Shown: positions 8,024-15,656 of the stretch, one piece after another
Numbering within the stretch: position 1 is the stretch's first letter
Layout: each line of letters opens with the position of its first letter
NCBI GenBank assembly: GCA_026416295.1
Contig: JAOAFL010000045.1
Span: 1 to 45,223 of the forward strand
DNA: 45,223 nt
Origin: Burkholderiales bacterium
GTDB taxonomy: Bacteria > Pseudomonadota > Gammaproteobacteria > Burkholderiales > SG8-39
Direction of reading: 5' to 3'
Notes under the pieces: generated by a model
Told to the model about the DNA's origin: nothing
What the model saw: only the letters and a program-made list of their open reading frames with translations
The model's database searches: none
Program-made: the position numbers and the translations under genes

Positions 8024-8869
8024 ATGCGCTTCACCGGTTCGCCTCATTACGTCGCCACCGAAGACCTGATGCTCGCGGTGAACGCCGCGATCACGCTGCA
8101 GCGGCCGCTGCTCGTGAAGGGCGAGCCCGGCACCGGCAAGACGATGCTCGCGGTCGAGGTGGCCAGGGCGCTCGGCCTGCCGCTCCTCGAATGGCACATC
8201 AAGTCCACCACCAAGGCGCAGCAGGGCCTGTACGAGTACGACGCGGTGAGCCGCCTGCGCGATTCGCAGCTGGGTGACCCGCGCGTGCACGACATCCACA
8301 ACTACATCGTGAAGGGGATGCTCTGGCAGGCGTTCGTCTCGGACACGCCGGTCGTGCTCCTCATCGACGAGATCGACAAGGCCGACGTCGAGTTCCCGAA
8401 CGACCTGCTGCGCGAACTCGACCGCATGGAGTTCTACGTCTACGAGACGCGCGAGCTGGTGAAAGCGAAGCACCGGCCGATCGTGTTCATCACCTCGAAC
8501 AACGAAAAGGACCTGCCGGACGCGTTTCTGCGCCGCTGCTTCTTTCACTACATCCGCTTCCCGGACAAGGAAACGATGGAGCGCATCGTCGCGGTGCATT
8601 TCCCGCAGCTCAAGAAGGCGCTGCTGCGCGAGGCGCTCGAGGTGTTCTTCGAGCTGCGCGAGGTGCCGGGCCTGAAGAAGAAGCCCTCGACCTCGGAGCT
8701 GCTCGACTGGCTGAAGCTGCTGCTTGCCGAGGACATCCCGCCCGAGGCGCTGCGCGCAAAGGACCGCAAGACCCTGATCCCGCCGCTGCACGGCGCGCTG
8801 CTCAAGAACGAGCAGGACGTGCATCTCTTCGAGCGGCTCGTGTTCATGACGCGGGCGAAGGGCGCCTGA
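8024..8869 (+). CDS. MoxR-family AAA+ ATPase
   Basis: A 281-residue cytoplasmic ATPase. Walker A is GEPGTGKT (residues 33-40), Walker B is LLIDEID (112-118), and sensor 1 lies in IVFITSNNEKDLPDAFLRRC. MoxR proteins act as chaperones that mature metal-containing or membrane complexes together with a von Willebrand factor A partner. Such a partner is encoded directly downstream (8904), so the two genes form the usual MoxR-VWA pair. The start at 8024 is preceded by GAGG at good spacing; an in-frame ATG at 7997 overlaps the candidate -10 and is less likely. Divergent cytochrome c genes suggest a role in a redox complex, but this is inference from position. Confidence 0.92.
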   Translation: MRFTGSPHYVATEDLMLAVNAAITLQRPLLVKGEPGTGKTMLAVEVARALGLPLLEWHIKSTTKAQQGLYEYDAVSRLRDSQLGDPRVHDIHNYIVKGMLWQAFVSDTPVVLLIDEIDKADVEFPNDLLRELDRMEFYVYETRELVKAKHRPIVFITSNNEKDLPDAFLRRCFFHYIRFPDKETMERIVAVHFPQLKKALLREALEVFFELREVPGLKKKPSTSELLDWLKLLLAEDIPPEALRAKDRKTLIPPLHGALLKNEQDVHLFERLVFMTRAKGA

Positions 8870-8903
8870 GCGCGGCGCGCGCCGTTCGGCTACGCGGTCT
8901 CGC

Positions 8904-10076
8904 GTGCTGATCGACTTCTTCCTCGCGCTGAAGAGCCACCGGCTCCCGGTCTCGATCAAGGAGTACCTGACGCTTCTTGAGGCGCTCGGCCGCGGCGTGA
9001 TCGGGCCGTCGGTCGAGTCGTTCTACTACCTCGCGCGCGCGACGCTGGTGAAGGACGAGGCGAACTACGACAAGTTCGACCGGGCGTTTTCCGAGTTCTG
9101 GAACGGCATCGAGACGATCCCCGGCATCGAGACGCGGATCCCGCTCGAGTGGCTGCTCAAGCAGGCGGAACTCGTGCTGAGCGAGGAGGAGAAAAGGCAG
9201 ATCGAGGCGCTCGGCGGCTGGGAAAAGCTGATGGAGACGCTGAAAAAGCGGCTCGAGGAACAGAAGGGCCGGCACCAGGGCGGCGCCAAATGGATCGGCA
9301 CCGCCGGCACCTCGCCCTTCGGCGCGTACGGCTACAACCCCGAAGGCGTGCGGATCGGCCAAGAGCGCGGCAGGAACCGCAGCGCGGTCAAGGTGTGGGA
9401 CGCGCGCGAGTACCGCAACCTCGACGATTCGGTGGAACTCGGCACGCGCAACCTCAAGGTCGCGCTGCGCCGGCTGCGCAAGTTCGCGCGCGAGGGGGCG
9501 CCCGAGGAGTTCGACCTCGAGGGCACCATTCAGACCACGGCGAAGAAGACCTACCTCGACATCCAGATGCGCCCGGAGCGGCGCAACGCCGTCAAGGTGC
9601 TGATGTTCATGGACGTCGGCGGCACGATGGACGAACACGTGCGGATCGCCGAGCAGCTGTTCTCGGCGGCGAAAAGCGAGTTCAAGCGGCTGGAATTCTT
9701 CTACTTCCACAACTGCCTGTACGACTTCGTCTGGCGCGACAACCGTCGCCGGCACGCCGAGCGCACCCGCACCTGGGACATCCTGCACCGCTATCCGCAC
9801 GACTACCGCGTGATCTTCGTCGGCGACGCGACGATGAGCCCGTACGAGATCCTTCAGCCGGGCGGCTCGGTCGAATACTTCAACGAGGAGCCGGGCGCGG
9901 TGTGGCTGAAGCGCGTCGTCGACGTCTATCCGAAGTGCGTCTGGCTGAACCCCGAGCCGGAGGAGATCTGGAGCTATCGCCAGTCGATCGGCATCATCCG
10001 CGAGCTGATGAAGGGACGCATGTATCCGACGACGATCGCCGGCATCGAGCAGGCGATGAAGGTGCTCGCAAAGTAG
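8904..10076 (+). CDS. VWA domain-containing protein, CoxE-like
   Basis: A 390-residue protein of the CoxE-like family that partners MoxR ATPases. The N-terminal 200 residues are helical and charged (a lysine/glutamate-rich helix at about 94-122). The von Willebrand A domain follows, beginning VKVLMFMDVGGTMDEH near residue 231. The metal-binding motif is DVGGT at 237-241 rather than canonical DxSxS: the first serine is glycine and the second is threonine, so metal binding may be weaker. I believe this glycine is common in this subfamily but cannot verify it here. The start is GTG at 8904, 34 bases after the moxR stop. No signal peptide or membrane segment is visible. Confidence 0.88.
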   Translation: MLIDFFLALKSHRLPVSIKEYLTLLEALGRGVIGPSVESFYYLARATLVKDEANYDKFDRAFSEFWNGIETIPGIETRIPLEWLLKQAELVLSEEEKRQIEALGGWEKLMETLKKRLEEQKGRHQGGAKWIGTAGTSPFGAYGYNPEGVRIGQERGRNRSAVKVWDAREYRNLDDSVELGTRNLKVALRRLRKFAREGAPEEFDLEGTIQTTAKKTYLDIQMRPERRNAVKVLMFMDVGGTMDEHVRIAEQLFSAAKSEFKRLEFFYFHNCLYDFVWRDNRRRHAERTRTWDILHRYPHDYRVIFVGDATMSPYEILQPGGSVEYFNEEPGAVWLKRVVDVYPKCVWLNPEPEEIWSYRQSIGIIRELMKGRMYPTTIAGIEQAMKVLAK

Positions 10077-10088
10077 TCGGCCGCCGAC
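10076..10088. terminator. Small hairpin between convergent genes
   Basis: GTCGG (10076-10080) and CCGAC (10084-10088) form a five-pair stem with a three-base loop. It begins at the last base of the VWA stop codon and ends just before the stop of the opposite NUDIX gene. It has no U-tract and is weak on its own. Confidence 0.3.
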
Positions 10089-10089
10089 C

Positions 10090-10509
10090 TCAGCCGAGCT
10101 GACGGCGCGCCCAGTCGAGCACCACCGCGAGCCGCGGCGGAAGCAGTTCCTCGGCCTCCTCGAAGCTCACCCAGCGCCATTCGTGGTGCTCCGCTCGCCC
10201 GAGCTCGGGCGAGACCGGAAGCGTCACCTGCTCGGTCGCGGTTTCGGCGAGGTAATAGCGCGCGACCTTGCCGCCGGCGTAGGGCAGCGTGTCCCGGTAC
10301 GCCTCGCCGAAACGAAACGCCAGATCCTCGAGGCCGGTCTCCTCGGCGCATTCGCGCTTTGCGGCCGCAAGCGGCGTCTCCCCCGGCTCGATCTCTCCCT
10401 TCGGAAAGTCCCAGGTGCGGTAGGCGCGCAGAACGAGCAGGCGCACGCCCTGCGGCGTGCGGCGAAAGACGACGGCACCGGCCGAGCGCGGCTCGCTCAC
10501 GGCGAGCAT
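10090..10509 (-). CDS. NUDIX hydrolase (dinucleoside polyphosphate hydrolase-like)
   Basis: A 139-residue single-domain NUDIX enzyme with an intact NUDIX box at residues 38-60 (G38, E44, R52-E53, E56-E57, G59). The beginning SAGAVVFRR and the TWDFPKGEIEPGE run resemble bis(5'-nucleosyl)-tetraphosphatases, which cleave Ap4A asymmetrically. That substrate is a family-based guess. I chose ATG at 10509 (MLAVSEPRSAGAV); the 20 residues available upstream are Arg/Ser-rich and overlap the start of the divergent transporter gene. The gene converges on the VWA gene 13 bases away. Confidence 0.87.
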   Translation of the reverse strand: MLAVSEPRSAGAVVFRRTPQGVRLLVLRAYRTWDFPKGEIEPGETPLAAAKRECAEETGLEDLAFRFGEAYRDTLPYAGGKVARYYLAETATEQVTLPVSPELGRAEHHEWRWVSFEEAEELLPPRLAVVLDWARRQLG

Positions 10510-10538
10510 TGTAGGCCGCGCCGAGCGGGTGCGCCGCG

Positions 10539-10544
10539 TAGAAT
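10539..10544 (+). promoter_or_regulatory. Candidate -10 hexamer TAGAAT upstream of the SLC13-type transporter
   Basis: TAGAAT ends eight bases before the GTG at 10553, the same arrangement as ahead of the Rieske gene. A -35 element is not recognizable. Confidence 0.3.
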
Positions 10545-10552
10545 CCGCCGCC

Positions 10553-11791
10553 GTGTCCGAGCCCGCCACCGCGACCGTCGTCGCCGTCTTCGCGCTCGTC
10601 TACTGCGGCATGTTCCTCGGCGGGCTGCCGTTCCTGCAGCTCGACCGCACCGGGGTGGCGCTCCTCGGCGCGATCGCGCTCGTCGGCGCAGGCGCGCTCA
10701 CGCCCGAGGAGGCGGCGCGCGCGGTGCACCTGCCGACGCTGCTCCTGCTCTTTTCGTTCATGGTGCTTTCGGCGCAGATGCGCCTGGGCGGCTTCTACGG
10801 CTGGACGACGCGCCGGATCGCCGCGCTGCCGGTCGGGCCGGCGGCGCTTCTTGCCGCGGTGATCGGCGTCTGCGGCGCGCTGTCGGCGGTGTTCAGCAAC
10901 GACGTGGTGTGCCTTGCGGTCGCGCCGGTGCTCGTCGAAGGCTGCCGGCGCCGCGGGCTGGAACCGCTACCCTTTCTCCTCGGTCTCGCCTGCGCGGCGA
11001 ACGTCGGCTCGGCGGCGACCCTGATCGGCAACCCGCAGAACATGCTGATCGGGCAGGTGCTCGCGCTGGATTTCGGGGCGTACCTGCGCACCGCCGCGGT
11101 GCCGGTGCTCGCGGGGCTTGCGGCGACCTGGGCGGTGATCGCCTGGCAATGGCGCGCCCGGTGGCGGGCGGCGGGCGCGACGCCGCTCGCGCCCGAACGG
11201 CGCGACGAGGAGCCGGCGCTCGATCGCTGGCAAAGCGCGAAGGGCCTGGCGATCGCGGCGGCGCTGCTCGCGGCGTTTCTGCTTTCCGACTGGCCGCGCG
11301 AAGTCGCCGCGCTCGTCGGCGCGGGGTTGCTGCTCATGAGCCGCAGGCTCCATTCGACCAAGATGCTCGGCCTGGTCGACTGGGAGCTGCTCGTTCTCTT
11401 CATCGGCCTGTTCGTCGTCAACCACGCGCTCGAGCGAACGGGTCTTGCGGCGGCGGCGATCGCGCGCCTTGCCGAGCTGGGTGTGCCGCTTGCAGAGCCC
11501 GCGCCGCTCTTTCTCGCGACGCTTGTCCTTTCGAACGCGGTCTCGAACGTCCCGGCGGTGATGCTGCTGCTTCCGGCGGCGACCGAGCCCTTTTCGGGTC
11601 CGCTGCTTGCGCTGGTGAGTACGTTCGCGGGCAATCTGCTGATCGTCGGCTCGATCGCGAACATGATCGTCGCCGCGGCCGCCGTGCGGCACGGCGTGCG
11701 CTTCGACTGGCGAAGCCACGCTCGCGTCGGCGTGCCGGTGACCGCGGCGACGCTGGCGATCACCGCGCTCTGGTTCCGGCTGGGCGGGTAG
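10553..11791 (+). CDS. SLC13/ArsB/NhaD-superfamily membrane transporter
   Basis: A 412-residue inner-membrane protein with about ten hydrophobic segments. Two superfamily signatures are visible: the first re-entrant region FSNDVVCLAVAPVL followed by ANVGSAATLIGNPQNMLIG, and the C-terminal counterpart LSNAVSNVPAVMLLLP with IVGSIANMIVAAAA. These paired Asn/Pro/Gly motifs are typical of the ion transporter superfamily that includes ArsB, NhaD and the DASS (SLC13) anion carriers. The substrate cannot be told from the sequence; no arsenic-resistance or dicarboxylate gene is adjacent. The start GTG at 10553 is preferred because everything upstream in frame overlaps the opposite NUDIX gene. Confidence 0.85.
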   Translation: MSEPATATVVAVFALVYCGMFLGGLPFLQLDRTGVALLGAIALVGAGALTPEEAARAVHLPTLLLLFSFMVLSAQMRLGGFYGWTTRRIAALPVGPAALLAAVIGVCGALSAVFSNDVVCLAVAPVLVEGCRRRGLEPLPFLLGLACAANVGSAATLIGNPQNMLIGQVLALDFGAYLRTAAVPVLAGLAATWAVIAWQWRARWRAAGATPLAPERRDEEPALDRWQSAKGLAIAAALLAAFLLSDWPREVAALVGAGLLLMSRRLHSTKMLGLVDWELLVLFIGLFVVNHALERTGLAAAAIARLAELGVPLAEPAPLFLATLVLSNAVSNVPAVMLLLPAATEPFSGPLLALVSTFAGNLLIVGSIANMIVAAAAVRHGVRFDWRSHARVGVPVTAATLAITALWFRLGG

Positions 11792-11818
11792 CGCCCCGCC
11801 CGGCTACACTGCCCGCCG

Positions 11819-13372
11819 ATGCGCGCCCCCTCCCTTCTTGCGTCGCTGCGGCTGTCCTACCTGCCGCCGCTCATGGTCTATCTCGCCGCCGGCATTCAGG
11901 GTCTCACCGGCATCGTCGGCACATTCTTCGTCAAGGAATACCTCGACCTTTCGGCCGAATTCCTCGCGGCGCTCGGCTTCTGGGCGGTGATGCCCTGGAC
12001 GGTCAAGATGGTGGTCGGCCACCTGGTCGACCTCGCATGGCGCTGGAAGGATGCGCTCGTATTCTTCGGCGCGGGGCTGCTTGCCGCGAGCATCGCGATC
12101 ATGATCGGGCTGCTCGCCGATCCGGCGGCGATGCGCGCGGTGATGCCGGCCGAGCACTGGTACGTGCTCGCGGCGCTGCTTGCGCCCGTCGGCTACATGA
12201 TCCAGGACGTGGTCGCCGACGCGATGACGGTCGAAGCGGTGCCGCGGCGCGAAGCCGACGGGCGCGAGATCCCGCCCGAGGCGCGGCGCGCGATGCAGGT
12301 GACGATGCAGACGCTCGGGCGCGTCGCGATCATCGGCGGTCTGGTGCTCGTCTCGGCGGCGAACGTCTACCTGATGGCCGGGGTGCATGCGCTTCCCGAG
12401 CGCGAAAGGATCGCCGCTTACCTGCGCGTCTACAAATGGGCGCTCGCGATCCCGGTGGTGTCGGTCTCCGGGGTGCTCCTTGCGCGCTTCCTGCGCTCGC
12501 GGCACCCCCACCGGTACCTCGAAGTGCCCGAGCCGCCGCCGGTCAACGGGTGGATGCTCGCAGGCGGCGCGGCGTTCACCGCCGTCTCGGTCGGACTGGG
12601 ACTTGCGCGCTTTCGCTACGCCGAGGAACTCGTCTTCGGCGCCTCGATGGCGATCGTCCTCGCACTGATCTGGCGGCTCGTGCGCGAGCTGGACGCCGAG
12701 GCGCGCGCGACGCTCGTCGGCACCGCGGCGGTGATCTGGGTGTTCCGCGCGATCCCCGGCCCGGGCGCGGGCGCCACCTGGTGGATGATCGACGTGCTCG
12801 GCTTCGACCAGCAGTTCCTCGCCAAGCTCTCGCTTCTCGGCTCGAGCCTCACGCTCGCTGGCCTGTTCGCCTTCCGCCGCTTCATGGCCGAGCGCTCGAT
12901 CTACCACGTGGTCGCGGTCCTGAGCGTCGCCGGCGCGGTGCTCGCGCTCCCGCAGATCGGGATGTACTACGGGCTGCACGAGTGGACCGCCGCGCGCACG
13001 GGCGGCGTGGTGGATGCGCGCTTCATCGCGCTCATCGACACCGCGATCGAATCGCCGCTCGGTCAGATCGCGATGGTGCCGATGCTCGCCTGGATCGCGA
13101 ATTCGGCACCGTCGAACCTCAAGGCGACGTACTTCGCGGTCATGGCCTCTTTCACGAACCTCGCGCTCTCGGCCTCGCAACTCGGCACCAAATACCTCAA
13201 CCGGATCTTCACCGTGACGCGCGAAGTGAAGGACCCGGCGACCGGCGCCGTCAAGGTGCCCGCCGACTACAGCGAACTGGGGCTACTTTTCATCACCGTC
13301 ACCGCCATCGGCCTCGTCGCCCCGCTCGCCGCGATCGCGATCGCGCGCGCAGCGCGCATGAAAAGCGCCTAG
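11819..13372 (+). CDS. MFS-type transporter resembling the folate-biopterin (BT1)/AmpG group
   Basis: A 517-residue inner-membrane protein with about 12 to 14 hydrophobic segments. The N-terminus (LSYLPPLMVYLAAGIQGL, then FFVKEYLDLS, then WAVMPWTVKMVVGHLVD) and the helix containing GYMIQDVVADAMTVEAV resemble the BT1 family, which transports folates or pterins in protists, plants and cyanobacteria. AmpG-type muropeptide permeases share part of this pattern. A hydrophilic stretch with ten or more charged residues lies near 145-165, and a second loop near 440-460. It starts 27 bases after the SLC13-type gene with a TACACT hexamer nine bases before the ATG. Transporter identity is certain; family assignment is moderate; substrate is unknown. 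Confidence 0.75.
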   Translation: MRAPSLLASLRLSYLPPLMVYLAAGIQGLTGIVGTFFVKEYLDLSAEFLAALGFWAVMPWTVKMVVGHLVDLAWRWKDALVFFGAGLLAASIAIMIGLLADPAAMRAVMPAEHWYVLAALLAPVGYMIQDVVADAMTVEAVPRREADGREIPPEARRAMQVTMQTLGRVAIIGGLVLVSAANVYLMAGVHALPERERIAAYLRVYKWALAIPVVSVSGVLLARFLRSRHPHRYLEVPEPPPVNGWMLAGGAAFTAVSVGLGLARFRYAEELVFGASMAIVLALIWRLVRELDAEARATLVGTAAVIWVFRAIPGPGAGATWWMIDVLGFDQQFLAKLSLLGSSLTLAGLFAFRRFMAERSIYHVVAVLSVAGAVLALPQIGMYYGLHEWTAARTGGVVDARFIALIDTAIESPLGQIAMVPMLAWIANSAPSNLKATYFAVMASFTNLALSASQLGTKYLNRIFTVTREVKDPATGAVKVPADYSELGLLFITVTAIGLVAPLAAIAIARAARMKSA

Positions 13373-13390
13373 CGCGGGCTCAGCCCGCGC
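13372..13390. terminator. Bidirectional hairpin between convergent transporter and mla operons
   Basis: GCGCGGGC (13372-13379) pairs perfectly with GCCCGCGC (13383-13390), leaving loop TCA. The plus-strand stop TAG ends at the first stem base, and the loop is the stop codon of the minus-strand lipoprotein. In the minus direction a TTTT run follows about eight bases after the stem, so it could end the mla transcript. Confidence 0.55.
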
Positions 13391-13925
13391 CGCAGCGGGA
13401 GATCGTCGCGAGCCAGCCGGCGACTTCGGCGATCATGCGCTCGGTCGCACGGGCGAACGCGGCGGCGCCGGCGGCCGCGTCGGCGCCTGCGCCCGGCTCG
13501 ACCACGCGAAAGCCGCGCGCGGCGTCGCCCGCCGCGGCGCGCACGGAGAGCCGCACTTCGCTTTCCCGGGGCGCGGTGAACACCTGCGTGAATTCGTAGA
13601 GTTCGAGCGCCAGTGCGCACGGCGCGCCGCGGTTCGCCGGCAGCGCCCGAATGAACTTGCGGCGTACGAGTTCCGCCGGCGGCGCAGCCCAGCGGCTGTG
13701 CGCGAACGCGGCGAGTTCGGCGCCGTCGCGGTACGCGAGCCGGTAATGCATCTCGAGCCCGTCGAAGGGCATCGCCGCGCGCACCGCGACCGCGCGCAGC
13801 GCGGGCAACGTCGCCGCCGGCGCAGCGTCGCCGAGGTCGTACTGGCGCGGCGCAGGACGGTCGCCGCCCGGCGCGGCACAGCCGGCAAGCAGCGCCCCAA
13901 CGAGGAGCGCGCGAGCGCGCCTCAC
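13380..13925 (-). CDS. ABC-type transport auxiliary lipoprotein of the MCE/Mla system
   Basis: A 181-residue predicted outer-membrane lipoprotein. The signal peptide ends in a lipobox LLAGC, with the lipidated cysteine near residue 16. The mature part begins with a low-complexity linker and then RQYDLGD, which is the start typical of the PqiC-like auxiliary lipoproteins that accompany MCE proteins. It has beta-rich segments (RAVAVRAAMPFDG, YRLAYRDG, ALELYEFTQVF) fitting that fold. The start is GTG at 13925, overlapping the mlaD stop by GTGA. It is the last gene of the cassette. A role at the outer-membrane end of a lipid-transport bridge follows from family knowledge. Confidence 0.83.
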   Translation of the reverse strand: MRRARALLVGALLAGCAAPGGDRPAPRQYDLGDAAPAATLPALRAVAVRAAMPFDGLEMHYRLAYRDGAELAAFAHSRWAAPPAELVRRKFIRALPANRGAPCALALELYEFTQVFTAPRESEVRLSVRAAAGDAARGFRVVEPGAGADAAAGAAAFARATERMIAEVAGWLATISRCGAG

Positions 13926-14878
13926 GGCACGAACCCGGGTTCGCCGGGGCCCGGGCGCGGCGGTCGGCGGCCCCAGACGAGGCTCGCCGGCTCGCGCTCG
14001 AGGTCGGAGGCGAGCCGCGCGATGCGCTCGGCGCTGCGCTCGGCGCTTTCGGCGAGCGCGTTCACGCGCGGCAGCGTCTCCTCGCGCAGCGCCGCGGCGC
14101 CCGCCTGCGCCTCGGCGGCGAGCCGCCCGACGCGCGCGACGAGTTCGCGCGATTCGGCCGCGAGGGCGCGTACCTCGCGCGCGAGATCCGGTAGCGCCGC
14201 CGCCGCCTCGCCGAGCCGCTCGAGCGTCTCGCGCGCAAGGCGCCGGTTGTCCTCGGCGAGCCAGGCCTGAAGCCGCGCGTCGGTGCGCTCGATCGCGCCC
14301 GGCAGGCGCGCTGCGCCCGCCTCCAGCTGCGCCGCGGTGCGCTCGAGCGAGGCGAGCGTCGCGCCGAGCCGGCGGCGGTTTTCCTCGTCGAGCAGGGCCT
14401 TCAGCGCGGCGACGAGCTCGCGCGTCTCGCGCAGCGTGCCTTCGGCGCCGTCGGCGAGCCTGTCGAAGAGCGACGGGCGCAGCGCGAGCTCGGCGATGCC
14501 GTCGGCGCCGCGCACGGGCGGCGAGGGATCGGCACCGTCGTCGAGCAAGTGCACGTACGCGATCCCGGTGATGCCTTCCATGCCCAGTTGCGCCCAGGTG
14601 CCGCGCGTGACCGGAATGCCGTCGTTCACCTCGATGGTGATCAGAATGCGCCGCGGGTCCTTCGGATCGAGCGCGATCGCGGCGACGCGCCCCGCGGGCA
14701 TGCCGCGGTAGCGCACCTGGGCCTCCGGATTGAGCCCGGAGACCGGCACCGTCGCGACGACCCGGTACACGGTGCGCGCGACCGGCTCCTTCGTGAGCCA
14801 GCGCGCCCAGAACGCGATCGCGAACGCGAGCCCGAGAACGAACACTCCGGTGACGAGCGCGTAGGCGCGGCTCTCCAT
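13922..14878 (-). CDS. mlaD: MlaD-family (MCE domain) protein
   Basis: A 318-residue periplasmic protein anchored by one N-terminal transmembrane helix (about residues 7-25). The MCE domain spans about residues 38-116, with VPVSGLNPEAQVRYRGMPAG and GITGIAYVHL, and would form the hexameric lipid-binding ring. The remaining 170 residues are a long helical, Ala/Glu/Arg-rich coiled-coil-like tail, much longer than in E. coli MlaD (about 180 residues in total) and closer to PqiB- or LetB-type needles. The tail could bridge part of the periplasm. It lies ten bases after mlaF and overlaps the lipoprotein gene. No mlaC or mlaA is present here. Confidence 0.9.
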   Translation of the reverse strand: MESRAYALVTGVFVLGLAFAIAFWARWLTKEPVARTVYRVVATVPVSGLNPEAQVRYRGMPAGRVAAIALDPKDPRRILITIEVNDGIPVTRGTWAQLGMEGITGIAYVHLLDDGADPSPPVRGADGIAELALRPSLFDRLADGAEGTLRETRELVAALKALLDEENRRRLGATLASLERTAAQLEAGAARLPGAIERTDARLQAWLAEDNRRLARETLERLGEAAAALPDLAREVRALAAESRELVARVGRLAAEAQAGAAALREETLPRVNALAESAERSAERIARLASDLEREPASLVWGRRPPRPGPGEPGFVP

Positions 14879-14888
14879 GCGTGCGGAC

Positions 14889-15656
14889 TCAGCCGGGTTC
14901 GAGCGCCCGGCGTCCCCTTTCCCCCCCGAAGAAGTTGCGTATGAACCGGTGGTCCATCGCCCGCACCGCCGCGAGCGTGTCGAAGGCGATTATATGCTGG
15001 TCGGCGAGCACGGCAACGCGGTCGGTGAGCTCGTAGAGCGTGTCGAGGTCGTGCGTCACCATCAGCACCGCGAAGCGGTTCTCCTCGCGCAGCCGCTTGA
15101 TCAGCGCGACGAAGCGCTCGGAGCGGTCCGGGTCGAGCCCGGCGGTGGGCTCGTCCAGCACGAGCAGCTCGGGCGAGAGCGCGAGCGCGCGCGCGAGCGA
15201 GACGCGCTTCACCATCCCGCCCGAGAGGTTCGCCGGCAGGAGCTGCGCGTGCCGCGGCTCCAGTTCCACCTGCGCGAGCTTCGCGTGCACGATCGCGCGG
15301 ATCTGCGCCTCGGTCAGGCCGCCGCGCTCGCGCAAGGGAAAGGCGATGTTGTCGAACACCGTGAGCGCCGAATAGAGCGCGCCGTTCTGGAACAGCACGC
15401 CGATCCGGCGGCGCGCGTCGCGCACCTTCTTGCGGCTCGGATCGTCCCACGAGACGCCGAAGACGCGCACCGTGCCCGCCGCCGGGCGCTTGAGCCCGAG
15501 GATGACGCGCAGCAGCTGCGTCTTGCCGCTGCCCGAGCCGCCGACGAGCGACACCACCTCGTCGCGCCGCATGCGGAAGTCGAGCCCGCGGTGCAGCACC
15601 GTCGTGCCCACCTTGTTCACGAGCCCTTCGATCTCGACGACGTACTCAGCCGACAT
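14889..15656 (-). CDS. mlaF: ABC transporter ATP-binding protein (MlaF-like)
   Basis: A 255-residue cytoplasmic ATPase that powers the lipid transporter. Walker A is GGSGSGKT (residues 39-46), Q-loop Q90 lies in GVLFQNGALYSALTV, the signature is LSGGM (144-148) and Walker B is LLVLDEP (164-170), followed by the His-switch in MVTHD. The FQNGALYSALTVFDN and NLSGGMVKRVSLARAL segments are characteristic of the MlaF/Ttg2A group. I chose ATG at 15656 (MSAEYVVEIEG); it overlaps the 3' end of mlaE by 11 bases, which indicates coupled translation. An ATG nine codons upstream would add MPRSRCCCA, an unlikely N-terminus. Confidence 0.94.
   Translation of the reverse strand: MSAEYVVEIEGLVNKVGTTVLHRGLDFRMRRDEVVSLVGGSGSGKTQLLRVILGLKRPAAGTVRVFGVSWDDPSRKKVRDARRRIGVLFQNGALYSALTVFDNIAFPLRERGGLTEAQIRAIVHAKLAQVELEPRHAQLLPANLSGGMVKRVSLARALALSPELLVLDEPTAGLDPDRSERFVALIKRLREENRFAVLMVTHDLDTLYELTDRVAVLADQHIIAFDTLAAVRAMDHRFIRNFFGGERGRRALEPG

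Noticed and set aside
7997-8869. Upstream ATG (7997) as the moxR start
   Set aside because: It overlaps the candidate -10 TATAAT and adds MRFCPRTRA before the family's usual N-terminus; ATG 8024 has a GAGG ribosome site.
10183-13599. Very long open frame (1138 codons) on the plus strand across the SLC13-type and BT1-like genes
   Set aside because: It is Arg/Ala/Gly-rich low-complexity sequence in a wrong frame of real membrane-protein genes; GC-rich codon use removes stop codons from shadow frames.
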